Below, piece after piece: positions 1-8,247 of a DNA stretch of 37,662 nt; the first letter of the stretch is position 1, and each line of letters opens with the position of its first letter. Below the pieces are notes generated by a model, which was given only the letters and a program-made list of their open reading frames with translations, did no database searches and was not told the DNA's origin. The position numbers and the translations under genes were made by a program. The stretch spans positions 1 to 37,662 of the forward strand of contig CADAGC010000010.1 in assembly GCA_902787365.1 (NCBI GenBank), read 5' to 3'. This DNA is from an uncultured Ruminococcus sp. (GTDB lineage Bacteria; Bacillota; Clostridia; Oscillospirales; Ruminococcaceae).

Positions 1-20
1 TCCCCGCCTGATGACGGGGA
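1..20 (-). terminator. Candidate terminator hairpin at window edge
   Basis: A perfect 6-bp inverted repeat (TCCCCG and CGGGGA, 8-nt loop) lies about 20 bp past the stop of the zinc-ribbon gene. On the minus strand any U-tract would fall outside the window, so its role as the end of the murC-lexA operon is inferred. Confidence 0.35.
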
Positions 21-41
21 AGAATACTCTATACTGCACAA

Positions 42-722
42 CTATACAAACATTCTCGCAACAAGAATGTCTATCTCCTTTTCATCGGTAAGCTCTTCCT
101 TAAATACATCTTTACCGACGATAACGCAGGTAACTTTGCCGTCCTCAAAGATATATTTATAATAGGTGCCTTTATTTACGCCCTCTACCGTTACCTCGCC
201 TGAGAACACGTCATAACTCCACTTATCCTCCTCAAAGAAATGCGCTGACGCCTCGCCGAATGTGGAATAACTCATCTTAAAGGGCGTCTGCGGCTCGTAG
301 GCAAGGTTTTTGACCTCTCTTACCTTAAGGGTATAAATAAGCATAAACACAAGCATCAGAACAGCGGCAGCAAGCACCACAAATGCTATCACAAACTTTA
401 CCCTGCCCGAAGTCTTGCTCTTTTTCTTGCCCGAGGTCTTGGCCTTTGAAGAGGGCTTTTTCTTTTTATGCGCAGGCGCAGAGGGGCGCTCGGGGCGGTG
501 CTCTATGTAATCCTGTTCCTCGTCAACTATCTCCATAACCGCAGTAGGTGTGGGCTTATGGGAATAGACCCTTGACTGGGTGGTAACGTCGGGTGTAGGC
601 CTTCTTACAACATTCTGCTCAGGGCGCAGGCGGGAGTTTTTGGTGACGATCTTTCCGCAGCTTGTGCAAAGCTTTGCCCCCTCGGGCAGCAGCGCACCGC
701 AGTTGACACATCTCTCTGACAT
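42..722 (-). CDS. Zinc-ribbon, single-pass membrane protein
   Basis: I do not recognise a named family. The N-terminus is a short zinc ribbon with CxxC pairs at C5/C8 and C19/C22. A Pro-rich, highly basic stretch (about 30-107) follows, then one transmembrane segment (about 109-132) and an extracytoplasmic tail of about 95 residues. The expected topology is a cytoplasmic zinc ribbon with the C-terminus outside. The start at 722 has a GAGGTGAGG ribosome site about 7 nt upstream. The gene lies 39 bp after lexA on the same strand and is probably the last gene of a murC-lexA operon. Such proteins are common in Clostridia and mostly uncharacterised. No enzymatic motif is visible. Confidence 0.8.
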   Translation of the reverse strand: MSERCVNCGALLPEGAKLCTSCGKIVTKNSRLRPEQNVVRRPTPDVTTQSRVYSHKPTPTAVMEIVDEEQDYIEHRPERPSAPAHKKKKPSSKAKTSGKKKSKTSGRVKFVIAFVVLAAAVLMLVFMLIYTLKVREVKNLAYEPQTPFKMSYSTFGEASAHFFEEDKWSYDVFSGEVTVEGVNKGTYYKYIFEDGKVTCVIVGKDVFKEELTDEKEIDILVARMFV

Positions 723-761
723 AAAGGCCTCACCTCGCTTTCAAATCATCTTACTTCTAAC

Positions 762-1370
762 TTAAAAATACCTCATCATAGCAACGACCTTGCCGAGAAT
801 GCTTACCTCGTCAACTATGATAGGCTCCATAGTATCGTTTTCGGGCTGGAGCCTGTAATGGCCGTTTTCCTTGTAGAAAGTCTTAACTGTTGCTTCGTTG
901 TCATTTACAAGTGCTACGACAACATCGCCGTTTGAAGCGACTTCTGTCTGCTCAACTATTACGGTGTCGCCGTCAAATATGCCAATATTTATCATGCTCT
1001 CGCCCCTGACCTTAAGTGCGAAAAGCTTGCCTGAGAATTTCTTTTCAAGGCTCATTGTGAGGTAGCCCTCAACAGTTTCTATCGCAGTTATGGGCTGGCC
1101 TGCCGTAACTGTTCCCACAACGGGGATAGATGTGGCCTTTTTATAGCCTGCTATCCTTATAGCACGGTTGCAGTTGTTCTCACGCTCAAGCAGACCTTTT
1201 TCTGAAAGGGTTATGATATATCTGTGCGCCGTAGAGGTGGATTTTAAGCCGAACTCCTCCTGTATCTCTCTTACAGTCGGGGCAAAGTTATTCTCGTCAA
1301 CATAATTCTTGATAAACTCAAATACCTTTCTTTCCTTTTCGGTTATCCTTCTTTTTCGTGTCTGTTTCAT
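762..1370 (-). CDS. lexA: LexA SOS repressor
   Basis: This is the repressor of the SOS DNA-damage regulon, which cleaves itself when stimulated by RecA filaments. Counted from the chosen start it has 202 residues, the usual length. The N-terminal winged helix (about 1-70) has the LexA pattern APTVREIQEEFGLKS. The C-terminal S24 peptidase domain has the Ala90-Gly91 cleavage site, Ser125 in VRGESM and Lys163 in EATVKTF, so it looks fully active. I chose the ATG at 1370 because AGGAAG sits 6 nt upstream. The in-frame start at 1418 would run into murC and lacks a comparable site. It starts 16 bp after murC ends and is probably cotranscribed with it. Confidence 0.95.
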   Translation of the reverse strand: MKQTRKRRITEKERKVFEFIKNYVDENNFAPTVREIQEEFGLKSTSTAHRYIITLSEKGLLERENNCNRAIRIAGYKKATSIPVVGTVTAGQPITAIETVEGYLTMSLEKKFSGKLFALKVRGESMINIGIFDGDTVIVEQTEVASNGDVVVALVNDNEATVKTFYKENGHYRLQPENDTMEPIIVDEVSILGKVVAMMRYF

Positions 1371-1386
1371 AGGGCACTTCCTTTCA

Positions 1387-2811
1387 TTATACGGTGTCTT
1401 GTCTGAGCTTCTTTGCAAGGCGCTTGGCTATCTTGTAAGCATCGCCGCAGCCGAGGGTCATTATAAGGTCGCCCTCCTTAGCGTTTTCGTAAAGATAATC
1501 TATGACCTGCGAGAAATTATAATCTTTCTGCTCGGCGGTCTGCTGATCGACTACCTCGTGGGGTGTCTTGAAATAAACGCAGCCGTCTATCTTGTCACCG
1601 AGCATCTCGGTATAGATATGGTGGGTGTTCTTCTCACGGCTGCCGAATATATCGGTAAGCACGCACACATCAGCGATACTCAAAGCCGTTACAAAATCCT
1701 CCATAAGTATCTCAGTTCTCGAATAGGTAAAGGGCTGGAAAACAGCTATTACCCTTTCAAAATCAAGCCCCTTTGCAGCCATTAAAGTTGCCGCAAGCTC
1801 GTTGGGGTGGTGGGCGTAGTCGTCAACTATGGTTATGCCCTTGACCTCATCTATCTTCTCAAAGCGCCTCATTGCGCCTCTGAATTCCGAAAGACCCTTT
1901 CTTATGCCCTCGAATGACACGCCGACCTCTCTTACAGAGGCTATTGATGCAAGGGCATTGAGCACGTTATGCTCGCCCGGCACGAATATCGAATAATCGC
2001 CCTGCTTTTCGCCCTTAACGTAAAGCTCAAAATCGGTTCTTAAGCCTTTCTTTGCGGTTATCTTAGCGCTGTAGTCATTATCCTCGCCAAAGCCGAAAGT
2101 AACTACCCTCTTATCAAGCCCTTCAATAGCCTTAAGGGTGTTCTCGTCATCACCGTTTACCACAAGGCACTTGGTAGCCATTGAAGCGAACTTATGAAAG
2201 CTCTTGATGATGTTTTCAAGTGTGCCGAAATAATCAAGGTGGTCGGCATCAACGTTGAGTATAACTGCGATATCGGGTGAAAGCTTTAAGAACGTATCAA
2301 CAAACTCGCAGGACTCGCAGACCATAACGTCGCTGCTGCCTGCCCTGCCCGAGCCGCCTATGGCCTTGAGCTTGCCGCCTATAACGCAGGAGAGGTCAAC
2401 CCCCTCTTCAAGAAGAATCTGTGTTGTCATAGATGTAGCGGTCGTCTTGCCGTGAGTGCCTGATATGCATATAGCATTATCATACCAGCCTGTGACAATT
2501 CCTAAAAGGTCAGAGCGCTCGATAACATCGGCGCCGCTTGCCTTTGCAGCCACAAGCTCAGGGTTATCTGCCATTATCGCCGCAGAATAAACTATAAGGT
2601 CTGCCCCCTCGATATTCTCGGCAGCCTGCCCCATAAACACCTTGATGCCCATTTTTCTTACAGCTTCAAGGGTCTCGGTCTCGTTATTGTCAGAGCCTGT
2701 GAGAAGATAGCCCTGCGAATGGAGTATCTGCGCCAGCGGGTACATACCCGAGCCGCCTATGCCGATAAAATGTATATGCTTTTTGCCGTTTAAGATGTTC
2801 TTATCTATCAT
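1387..2811 (-). CDS. murC: UDP-N-acetylmuramate--L-alanine ligase MurC
   Basis: MurC is the ATP-dependent cytoplasmic ligase that adds L-alanine to UDP-MurNAc, the first step of the peptidoglycan stem peptide. The 474 residues match the family length. Visible motifs are the N-terminal GIGGSGM nucleotide-binding loop (about 17-23), the ATP-binding SGTHGKTT of Mur ligases, a central YAHHPNE block and a FQPFTYSRT block typical of MurC. An AGAGGA ribosome site lies about 12 nt before the ATG at 2811. It is the first gene of the group murC-lexA-zinc ribbon and is divergent from spoVG. Linking wall synthesis to lexA in one transcript is inferred from the 16-bp gap. Confidence 0.96.
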   Translation of the reverse strand: MIDKNILNGKKHIHFIGIGGSGMYPLAQILHSQGYLLTGSDNNETETLEAVRKMGIKVFMGQAAENIEGADLIVYSAAIMADNPELVAAKASGADVIERSDLLGIVTGWYDNAICISGTHGKTTATSMTTQILLEEGVDLSCVIGGKLKAIGGSGRAGSSDVMVCESCEFVDTFLKLSPDIAVILNVDADHLDYFGTLENIIKSFHKFASMATKCLVVNGDDENTLKAIEGLDKRVVTFGFGEDNDYSAKITAKKGLRTDFELYVKGEKQGDYSIFVPGEHNVLNALASIASVREVGVSFEGIRKGLSEFRGAMRRFEKIDEVKGITIVDDYAHHPNELAATLMAAKGLDFERVIAVFQPFTYSRTEILMEDFVTALSIADVCVLTDIFGSREKNTHHIYTEMLGDKIDGCVYFKTPHEVVDQQTAEQKDYNFSQVIDYLYENAKEGDLIMTLGCGDAYKIAKRLAKKLRQDTV

Positions 2812-2854
2812 TTATAACAGATTCCTCTTTTCAATAATATTTTTGTTCTATTAC

Positions 2855-2883
2855 ATTATACACTAAATTTGTGAATAAATAAA
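2855..2883 (-). promoter_or_regulatory. Candidate promoter for murC-lexA
   Basis: A perfect -10 TATAAT is present on the minus strand (2855-2860). With a 17-bp spacer the -35 is the poor TTTATT (2878-2883). I see no GAACN4GTTC SOS box between murC and spoVG. Confidence 0.45.
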
Positions 2884-2955
2884 CCGCTAATTTGAATAAA
2901 AAACAATCAATTGCCCACACTTAAATTATACATTTTAAGAAAGGACAGATGATCT

Positions 2956-3228
2956 ATGACGATAACCGATATAAAGGTAAGAAAGCTGCTGCCCGAGGGC
3001 AGGCTTAAGGCCGTTGTGAGCATAACCCTTGATGACACGATAGCAATTCACGACATAAAGGTGATAGAGGGCAGCGAGCGGCTTTTTATCGCCATGCCCT
3101 CACGCAAGGACGAAAGCGGCTGCTACCGTGACATAGCACACCCGATATCTTTCGGCGCAAGGGCTGACCTTGAACAGAAGATACTCTCGGCCTATTATGA
3201 CGCAGTTGGGCACAGCATCAGCTCTTAG
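2956..3228 (+). CDS. spoVG: SpoVG RNA-binding regulator
   Basis: SpoVG is a small nucleic-acid-binding regulator. It is known from Bacillus sporulation and septation and is widely kept in Firmicutes that do not sporulate. The 90-residue sequence shows the family signature: N-terminal MTITDIKVRKL, then GRLKAVVSITLDD, the block FIAMPSRKDESGCYRDIAHPI, and an Ala/Tyr-rich C-terminal helix. An AAGGA ribosome site precedes the ATG. It is transcribed divergently from murC and stands alone on the plus strand. Its last 11 bp overlap the 3' end of birA on the other strand, with no terminator between them. It is unlikely to be anything else. Confidence 0.95.
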   Translation: MTITDIKVRKLLPEGRLKAVVSITLDDTIAIHDIKVIEGSERLFIAMPSRKDESGCYRDIAHPISFGARADLEQKILSAYYDAVGHSISS

Positions 3229-4198
3229 GCTTGATGCTTACCTCGCCGCTTATGAGCGTTTCGGTGCTGCCGTCTTCATATCTGACGCCAAGCCTTGCAC
3301 GCTTGTCTATGCCCAATGCCCTTGCAGGGCGGCGCTGGTCATTTTTGATAACTATGATGTCGTGGTCAATAAGCATCTGACGGCGTTTATAATCCTCTAA
3401 ATACGCCTTATCAAGAGGGTCTGCCATAAGCTTTTCAAGCTCTCTTATCAGCTCGGCAGCAAGGCGGTTTCTTATATTATCCTGCTCCATATCGCCAAAA
3501 AGCGAGGTGGCTATATCCTTTATCTCCTCGGGGAAATCGCCCTCGGGGGCGGTGATGTTTATGCCTATTCCCAGCACCGCATAATCGAGCATACCGCTCT
3601 CAAAGCTTACTGCCGCCTCGGTGAGTATGCCACAGACTTTTTTTCTGTTGACAAAGATATCATTTACCCACTTTATCATGGGGCGTATCCTGCCGCCCGT
3701 GACGCTCTCTATTGCACGGCACACAGCAACTGCCGCAGATGTGGTGATAAAAAGCGAATCCTCCGCTTTCATATCAGGGCGAAGCAGCATAGATATATAA
3801 AGGCCGCTGCCGTTTGGCGAATAGAACTTCCTGCCGAAGCGCCCCTTGCCTGCCGTCTGCTCGGATGCTATAAGGATATAGCCAGCAGGCTCACCGTTTA
3901 CGGCAAGCTGCTTTAGCAGGTCATTGGTCGAGGTAACAGTCTGGCGCACATCAACTTTCAGAGATGTGCTCCCGAGCAGTGTCATTATGCCCTCTTTTGA
4001 AAGGCTGTTATCAGAATCGGGCAGAAAATAGCCTCTTTTGGTCTTTGCGTGTATCACGATGCCCGTGCTGCGAAGGTCTTCTATCGCCTTCCACACGGCG
4101 TTTCTTGATACGCCGATTATACCAGCAAGCTCCTCGCCCGAAACAGCCTTGCCTCTGTTTTGTTCAAGCAGTTCCAAAACACGCTGTGTTGTTTTCAT
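3218..4198 (-). CDS. birA: Bifunctional biotin ligase/repressor BirA
   Basis: BirA makes biotinyl-AMP, transfers biotin to carboxylase carrier domains and can repress biotin genes through its N-terminal DNA-binding domain. The 326 residues comprise a winged helix (about 1-60, with SRNAVWKAIEDL as recognition region), the catalytic domain with GKGRFGR at about 117-123 (the biotinoyl-AMP loop) and KWVND further on, and a small C-terminal SH3-like domain. The HTH makes it the bifunctional type. AGAGGTG stands 6 nt before the ATG. It is the last gene of the long minus-strand string beginning at zapA, and its stop lies inside the last codons of spoVG. Confidence 0.95.
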   Translation of the reverse strand: MKTTQRVLELLEQNRGKAVSGEELAGIIGVSRNAVWKAIEDLRSTGIVIHAKTKRGYFLPDSDNSLSKEGIMTLLGSTSLKVDVRQTVTSTNDLLKQLAVNGEPAGYILIASEQTAGKGRFGRKFYSPNGSGLYISMLLRPDMKAEDSLFITTSAAVAVCRAIESVTGGRIRPMIKWVNDIFVNRKKVCGILTEAAVSFESGMLDYAVLGIGINITAPEGDFPEEIKDIATSLFGDMEQDNIRNRLAAELIRELEKLMADPLDKAYLEDYKRRQMLIDHDIIVIKNDQRRPARALGIDKRARLGVRYEDGSTETLISGEVSIKPKS

Positions 4199-4226
4199 AG
4201 CACACCTCTCACTTCTTATCTTACCT

Positions 4227-5696
4227 CTAAACGGCCAGCCCGTTTGTGCGCAGAATGCTCATGGCGGCATCTACGGGCAGGTGCTTTACAATATGTCTTT
4301 TATACTTTTCGTTCTCGGTACATATCTCAATTGAGCAGTAGCCCTTTTTCTCCTGCGCCCAGGTCTGCAAAATAGCCACACGGGTTATCTTGTCACGCCT
4401 TATGACTACCCTGTGAAAGCCGTAAAGCTTGCAGTAATCAAGCACGCAGCAGTTCTCATCAAAACCTATGCCTGTTGAAAATGCGGCAAAGAGCTTGACT
4501 ATTATCAGCCACACGCAGGGCACTGATGAGATAAAAGCAATGATGTTTACCTCGCTCACCCAGCGTGGGAATATAAACACCGCTATATGCCTTAACACAG
4601 GCACAAACAGGAACACGACCACGGGTATACATATAAAGCGCCATATCTCCCTTTTGCCCGTTGTCAGCATTGCTGACGGGCGGGTGAATCTCGGCATCAG
4701 TATAGAAAGGGTCTTTTCAACCTCTTTATCGGTAGTTATAGGGGCAATCGTGGGTATCTCGCTGCGGCTTTTGCCATAGCCCGTGCAGTAGACGTTTATG
4801 GTGCATACCTTGAAAAGCTTCATCAGCAGCGAGCGTGTAACATCGTAGTAGTAGATATTATCCCTCTTCATAACGTCGTGGCGGAGCGTCCATATACCGC
4901 TTCTGACTGTGAGCCTGCCGCCGTGGCGTGTCACCGAGAAATGCCAGTAGCGCATAAGATTTGCCAAAAACGACAAAAGCCAGCCGCCGATTATAACTAG
5001 TGCGGCTATGACGATAAACCGAGGGATCTGCTTTGTATATTTTGATATCTCGCCAGCGGCGGTGTTGAGCAGGGTTATCTCTATCTTTCTGTCAACTATG
5101 CGTGATGCCTCAAACAAAAGACCCGCAAAGATAACAACGCCCGAAAGGGTAGATGAGAAAAACAGCGAGAAAGCAAGCTGGCTGCGCCTTTTGCTTTCTA
5201 CAGTATATTTTACAGCCTGCGTGTTCTCATCGGATATGAGTGCAAGTATATGCTCTGCACGCTTTTTGGGCAGCACAAGCGCAATATCAGTGCGGGAAAC
5301 GCTTTTGGCATCGGTATCAATATAAAGTGTAGCCGCCCCGAAGAGCCGCTGGAACGAGCTTTGATGAACACAAACCGTCGTCACGCTCTCAAAGCTCAGC
5401 CTTGTTGCCGCAAGCCCAAAATAGCCCGAATGGGAGGTCATGCTCTTATCATCTATCTCAAAGAACAAAAACACCCACCTCAGCACCGCAAAGGCAAAAA
5501 TAGCCACTATCGCCAGAATATCTACCCAGTTTGTAACGAGCCACGAGCGTATATCGAATTTGAGCGCCACAAGGTATTTTACAAGGGGGATAAGCAGCAG
5601 CCACATAGTCTTTGAGGTGTAGCCGATTATCTTTATCGGGTGCTGTCTGTGGCGCAGAAATTCCCTGAAACGCCGCATGGCTTTATGCTGTTTCAT
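4227..5696 (-). CDS. Bacterial PH-domain membrane protein, YdbT-like
   Basis: This is a polytopic membrane protein of the YdbT family, built from bacterial PH domains (bPH_2, DUF304) alternating with pairs of transmembrane helices. Hydrophobic pairs are seen near the N-terminus, in the middle (around the IVIAALVIIGGWLLSFL stretch) and near residue 350. After them come PH-like blocks such as GRLTVRSGIWTLRHDVMKRDNI. Members are linked in Bacillus to membrane or export stress, but no enzymatic role is established. I chose the ATG at 5696 because AAGGGGG lies 9 nt upstream. The in-frame ATG at 5717 has no well-placed site. It follows a smaller YdbS-like gene, the usual pairing. Confidence 0.85.
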   Translation of the reverse strand: MKQHKAMRRFREFLRHRQHPIKIIGYTSKTMWLLLIPLVKYLVALKFDIRSWLVTNWVDILAIVAIFAFAVLRWVFLFFEIDDKSMTSHSGYFGLAATRLSFESVTTVCVHQSSFQRLFGAATLYIDTDAKSVSRTDIALVLPKKRAEHILALISDENTQAVKYTVESKRRSQLAFSLFFSSTLSGVVIFAGLLFEASRIVDRKIEITLLNTAAGEISKYTKQIPRFIVIAALVIIGGWLLSFLANLMRYWHFSVTRHGGRLTVRSGIWTLRHDVMKRDNIYYYDVTRSLLMKLFKVCTINVYCTGYGKSRSEIPTIAPITTDKEVEKTLSILMPRFTRPSAMLTTGKREIWRFICIPVVVFLFVPVLRHIAVFIFPRWVSEVNIIAFISSVPCVWLIIVKLFAAFSTGIGFDENCCVLDYCKLYGFHRVVIRRDKITRVAILQTWAQEKKGYCSIEICTENEKYKRHIVKHLPVDAAMSILRTNGLAV

Positions 5697-5747
5697 CAGA
5701 CAACGCCCCCTTTTCATATTAAGATATCACAAAGCTCCCACGAGCTA

Positions 5748-6203
5748 CTATTTCTCCTCTGCGGCCTCTTTTCGTAAGGCTTTGTCAAGGAACGAGCTTA
5801 TTTCTTTTACATCGGTACGGCTCAAAAACAGAAAGACCATTCGTGAGCCCAAGGAATTAACTATCAGGAAATTAAGCCCCGTTGCCCCGCTAAGCGGTGT
5901 AACTATCGCCGTGAATGAGCGCACGGAGCTTAGCTTCATAAACTGCTTTTTATAGATGAACACACCCGTTTTGCAGATGAGTTCATTTCGGCTCACCGAG
6001 TAGCGGCTGAGTGAGAAAAACAGCGGCACAACGATAGTAAGCACAAGGAATGTGAGTATTATGACAAACAGCATTACATACCAGAAAATAATGGATTTGA
6101 ACATAGCTAAAAAGCCGCAGGCAAAGCAAAGAGCAAGCGACAATATTATAACAAAAAGATATATAGATATCATAGCGAGCCCTGACGGCTTATAGGTATG
6201 CAT
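5748..6203 (-). CDS. Bacterial PH-domain membrane protein, YdbS-like
   Basis: A small membrane protein (151 residues) with two N-terminal transmembrane helices (about 12-33 and 40-63) followed by one bacterial PH domain (about 66-140) with the typical block RYSVSRNELICKTGVF. It is the short partner in YdbS/YdbT pairs and probably forms a complex with the downstream larger protein. AAGGAGA about 9 nt before the ATG supports the start. It lies 26 bp after the fumarase alpha gene on the same strand. The biochemical function is unknown. Confidence 0.85.
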   Translation of the reverse strand: MHTYKPSGLAMISIYLFVIILSLALCFACGFLAMFKSIIFWYVMLFVIILTFLVLTIVVPLFFSLSRYSVSRNELICKTGVFIYKKQFMKLSSVRSFTAIVTPLSGATGLNFLIVNSLGSRMVFLFLSRTDVKEISSFLDKALRKEAAEEK

Positions 6204-6229
6204 AGAGAGCTGTCTCCTTACATTGTTAT

Positions 6230-7072
6230 TTAGATGACCGCTTCTGCGTGGCGTGTGACATGACAGCCAACGTTCACGCTGACGGGAAGGCCTGCTATAT
6301 GGGTGGGCGCTTCCTCGATGTTGACAGCAAGGCAGGTGACTGTTCCGCCGAAGCCCTGCGGGCCTATGCCGAGAGCATTTATCCTGTCGAGCATTTTCTG
6401 CTCAAGCTCACGGTAGAGTGGCTTTTCGTTTCTCTTTTCAACATCACGACACAGGGCTTTCTTGGCAAGGTATGCGCACTTTTCAAAGTCGCCGCCTATG
6501 CCTACGCCTATAACTATCGGCGGGCAGGGGTTTGAGCCTGCCTTTGCGATACTCTCTACCACAAAGTCAACTATCTCATCGTGTGTCACCGAGGGTGTCA
6601 TCATCTTAAGCGCCGACATATTCTCAGAGCCGAAGCCCTTGGGCGCTACCATTATCTTCACCTTGTCGCCCTGCACGAATTTAAGGTGTACCACGGGCGG
6701 GGTGTTGTTGTTTGTGTTTACCCTTTCAAGCGGGTCTGCAACGACAGAGCAGCGAAGCCTGCCGTCGATATAGCCACGGGCAACGCCGTTGTTTATGGCC
6801 TCGTTTATATCGCCGCCAACAAAGTGAACGTCCTGCCCTACCTCCATAAAGATTACGGCCATGCCTGTGTCCTGACAGATAGGTATAGTCTGCTCACGGG
6901 CAACGTTTATATTGTCGATTATATCGTCAAAGACGTTCTTGCCAACGGGCGACTCTTCCTTTTCCCTGCCGCACTTTATGCACTCTTCAAGTGTTTTTGG
7001 CAGATAGAGGTTTGCATTTATGCAAAGCTCCCTTACCTTGTTTTCTATCTCACTAACATTAATCTCACGCAA
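6230..7072 (-). CDS. Class I fumarate hydratase, alpha subunit
   Basis: This is the N-terminal-domain subunit of two-subunit class I fumarase or the related L(+)-tartrate dehydratase, oxygen-sensitive [4Fe-4S] hydro-lyases. The three expected cluster cysteines are visible: C66 in PICQDTG, C183 in NPCPPIVIG and C270 in NVGCHVTRH. Their spacing is close to that of single-chain class I fumarases. Other marks are KGFGSENMS and GIGPQGFGG. Length is 280, normal for the alpha chain. The start codon is TTG, with AGAGGA 10 nt upstream inside the tail of the amidohydrolase gene, and the next ATG would remove cysteine C66. No beta subunit lies next to it here. Fumarase and tartrate dehydratase cannot be told apart with certainty. 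Confidence 0.9.
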   Translation of the reverse strand: MREINVSEIENKVRELCINANLYLPKTLEECIKCGREKEESPVGKNVFDDIIDNINVAREQTIPICQDTGMAVIFMEVGQDVHFVGGDINEAINNGVARGYIDGRLRCSVVADPLERVNTNNNTPPVVHLKFVQGDKVKIMVAPKGFGSENMSALKMMTPSVTHDEIVDFVVESIAKAGSNPCPPIVIGVGIGGDFEKCAYLAKKALCRDVEKRNEKPLYRELEQKMLDRINALGIGPQGFGGTVTCLAVNIEEAPTHIAGLPVSVNVGCHVTRHAEAVI

Positions 7073-7074
7073 AA

Positions 7075-8235
7075 TTATTCTGTCCTCTCATATCTTATTT
7101 CTCCGCCTGCCACAACAAGTGTGGGTGACGAATATACATCAAGCGGGTCGCCGTCAAAGAGCGACATATCCGCAAATTTGCCTTTTTCAAGCGAGCCTAT
7201 TGTGTCATCAGCGCCTATCGCCACAGCGGGGTTGATAGTCAGCGCCGCTAACGCACGCTCACGGGGCAGGCCGTTTTTAACAGCTATCGCCGCAGTCAGC
7301 GGCAGGTATTGTATGGGTGTTTCGCTGTGGTCGGTGCATATGCTCACATTAACGCCTGCCTTGTCGAGAAGTGCGGGGTTTTCGGGGGTCAGGTTTGCAA
7401 GCTCTGGCTTGCACCTGTCGCAAAGCAAAGGGCCGCACACGGCATATGCCCCCTCCTCCTTAAGCTCGTCTGCTATAAGGTGGCCGTCGGTGCAGTGGAT
7501 AAGAACATAGTCTATATCAAACTCACTCGCTATCCTTATCGCCGTGAATATATCATCAGCCCTGTGACAATGGAAATGCGCCTTGACTTTCTTCTCTAAA
7601 AGCGGTATCAGCGCTTCGTTCTTTATGTCATACTCGGGCAGGTCTTCGCCCTCGGCTTCGGCTTTTTTCTTGTCCTCATTATAGCGCTTTGCTTTATACA
7701 GCGCTTCTCTGATTATTGCCGCAATCGCCGAGCGTGTGTAGGGGGTCTGCTCCTTATTCATATATATCATCTTGGGGTTCTCGCCCATAGCAAACTTTAC
7801 ACCCACCGTTTTTATGAGCATTTTGTCTATGCGCCTGCCGTAGGTGTGAATAAGCGCTATATCCCCTGCCACGGCGTTTGCCGAGCCGGGCGAAACAACG
7901 GCGGCGGTTATGCCCGCTTTTATCGCCTCTTCAAAGCTTATATCCATAGGGTTTATGCCGTCGATTATGTGCATATGCGGGGTGCAGGGCTCGCTCTCCT
8001 CGTTAAAGTCATCACCCTCCTCGCCCACGCCGTTTGTGGTAAGGCCTAAGTGGGTGTGCGCATCAATAAAGCCCGGGTAGAGGGTCTTGCCCTGTGCATC
8101 AAATGCGTCTACATCGCCGCACTCGCCCTCGCCTATCTGCGTTATTACACCGTCACGCCATTTGATAAAGCCACGCTCTATCACACGGCGTTCCTTGTCC
8201 ATTGTTATTATTTTAGCATTTTTTATACAGTTCAT
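7075..8235 (-). CDS. Amidohydrolase-superfamily metal-dependent hydrolase
   Basis: A cytoplasmic member of the amidohydrolase superfamily (imidazolonepropionase-like or CpsA-type), hydrolysing an amide or ring bond of unknown substrate. The TIM-barrel metal ligands are visible: HxH at H60/H62 (FIDAHTHLG), a second histidine cluster AHFHCH (220-224), H247 in VLIHCTDG, and the catalytic Asp D302 in ICTDHSE. The N- and C-terminal strands form the small composite beta domain, ending with a DADMSLF-like GKFADMSLFDGDPL. Length 386 is normal. It is 12 bp after dut and 2 bp before the fumarase gene, so it is surely in the same transcript. The substrate cannot be deduced from the neighbours. Confidence 0.88.
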   Translation of the reverse strand: MNCIKNAKIITMDKERRVIERGFIKWRDGVITQIGEGECGDVDAFDAQGKTLYPGFIDAHTHLGLTTNGVGEEGDDFNEESEPCTPHMHIIDGINPMDISFEEAIKAGITAAVVSPGSANAVAGDIALIHTYGRRIDKMLIKTVGVKFAMGENPKMIYMNKEQTPYTRSAIAAIIREALYKAKRYNEDKKKAEAEGEDLPEYDIKNEALIPLLEKKVKAHFHCHRADDIFTAIRIASEFDIDYVLIHCTDGHLIADELKEEGAYAVCGPLLCDRCKPELANLTPENPALLDKAGVNVSICTDHSETPIQYLPLTAAIAVKNGLPRERALAALTINPAVAIGADDTIGSLEKGKFADMSLFDGDPLDVYSSPTLVVAGGEIRYERTE

Positions 8236-8247
8236 TCGCCTTATCCT

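Noticed and set aside
6581-7510. A 309-codon plus-strand open frame over the fumarase and amidohydrolase genes
   Set aside because: No family pattern; both minus-strand genes have complete motifs and ribosome sites.
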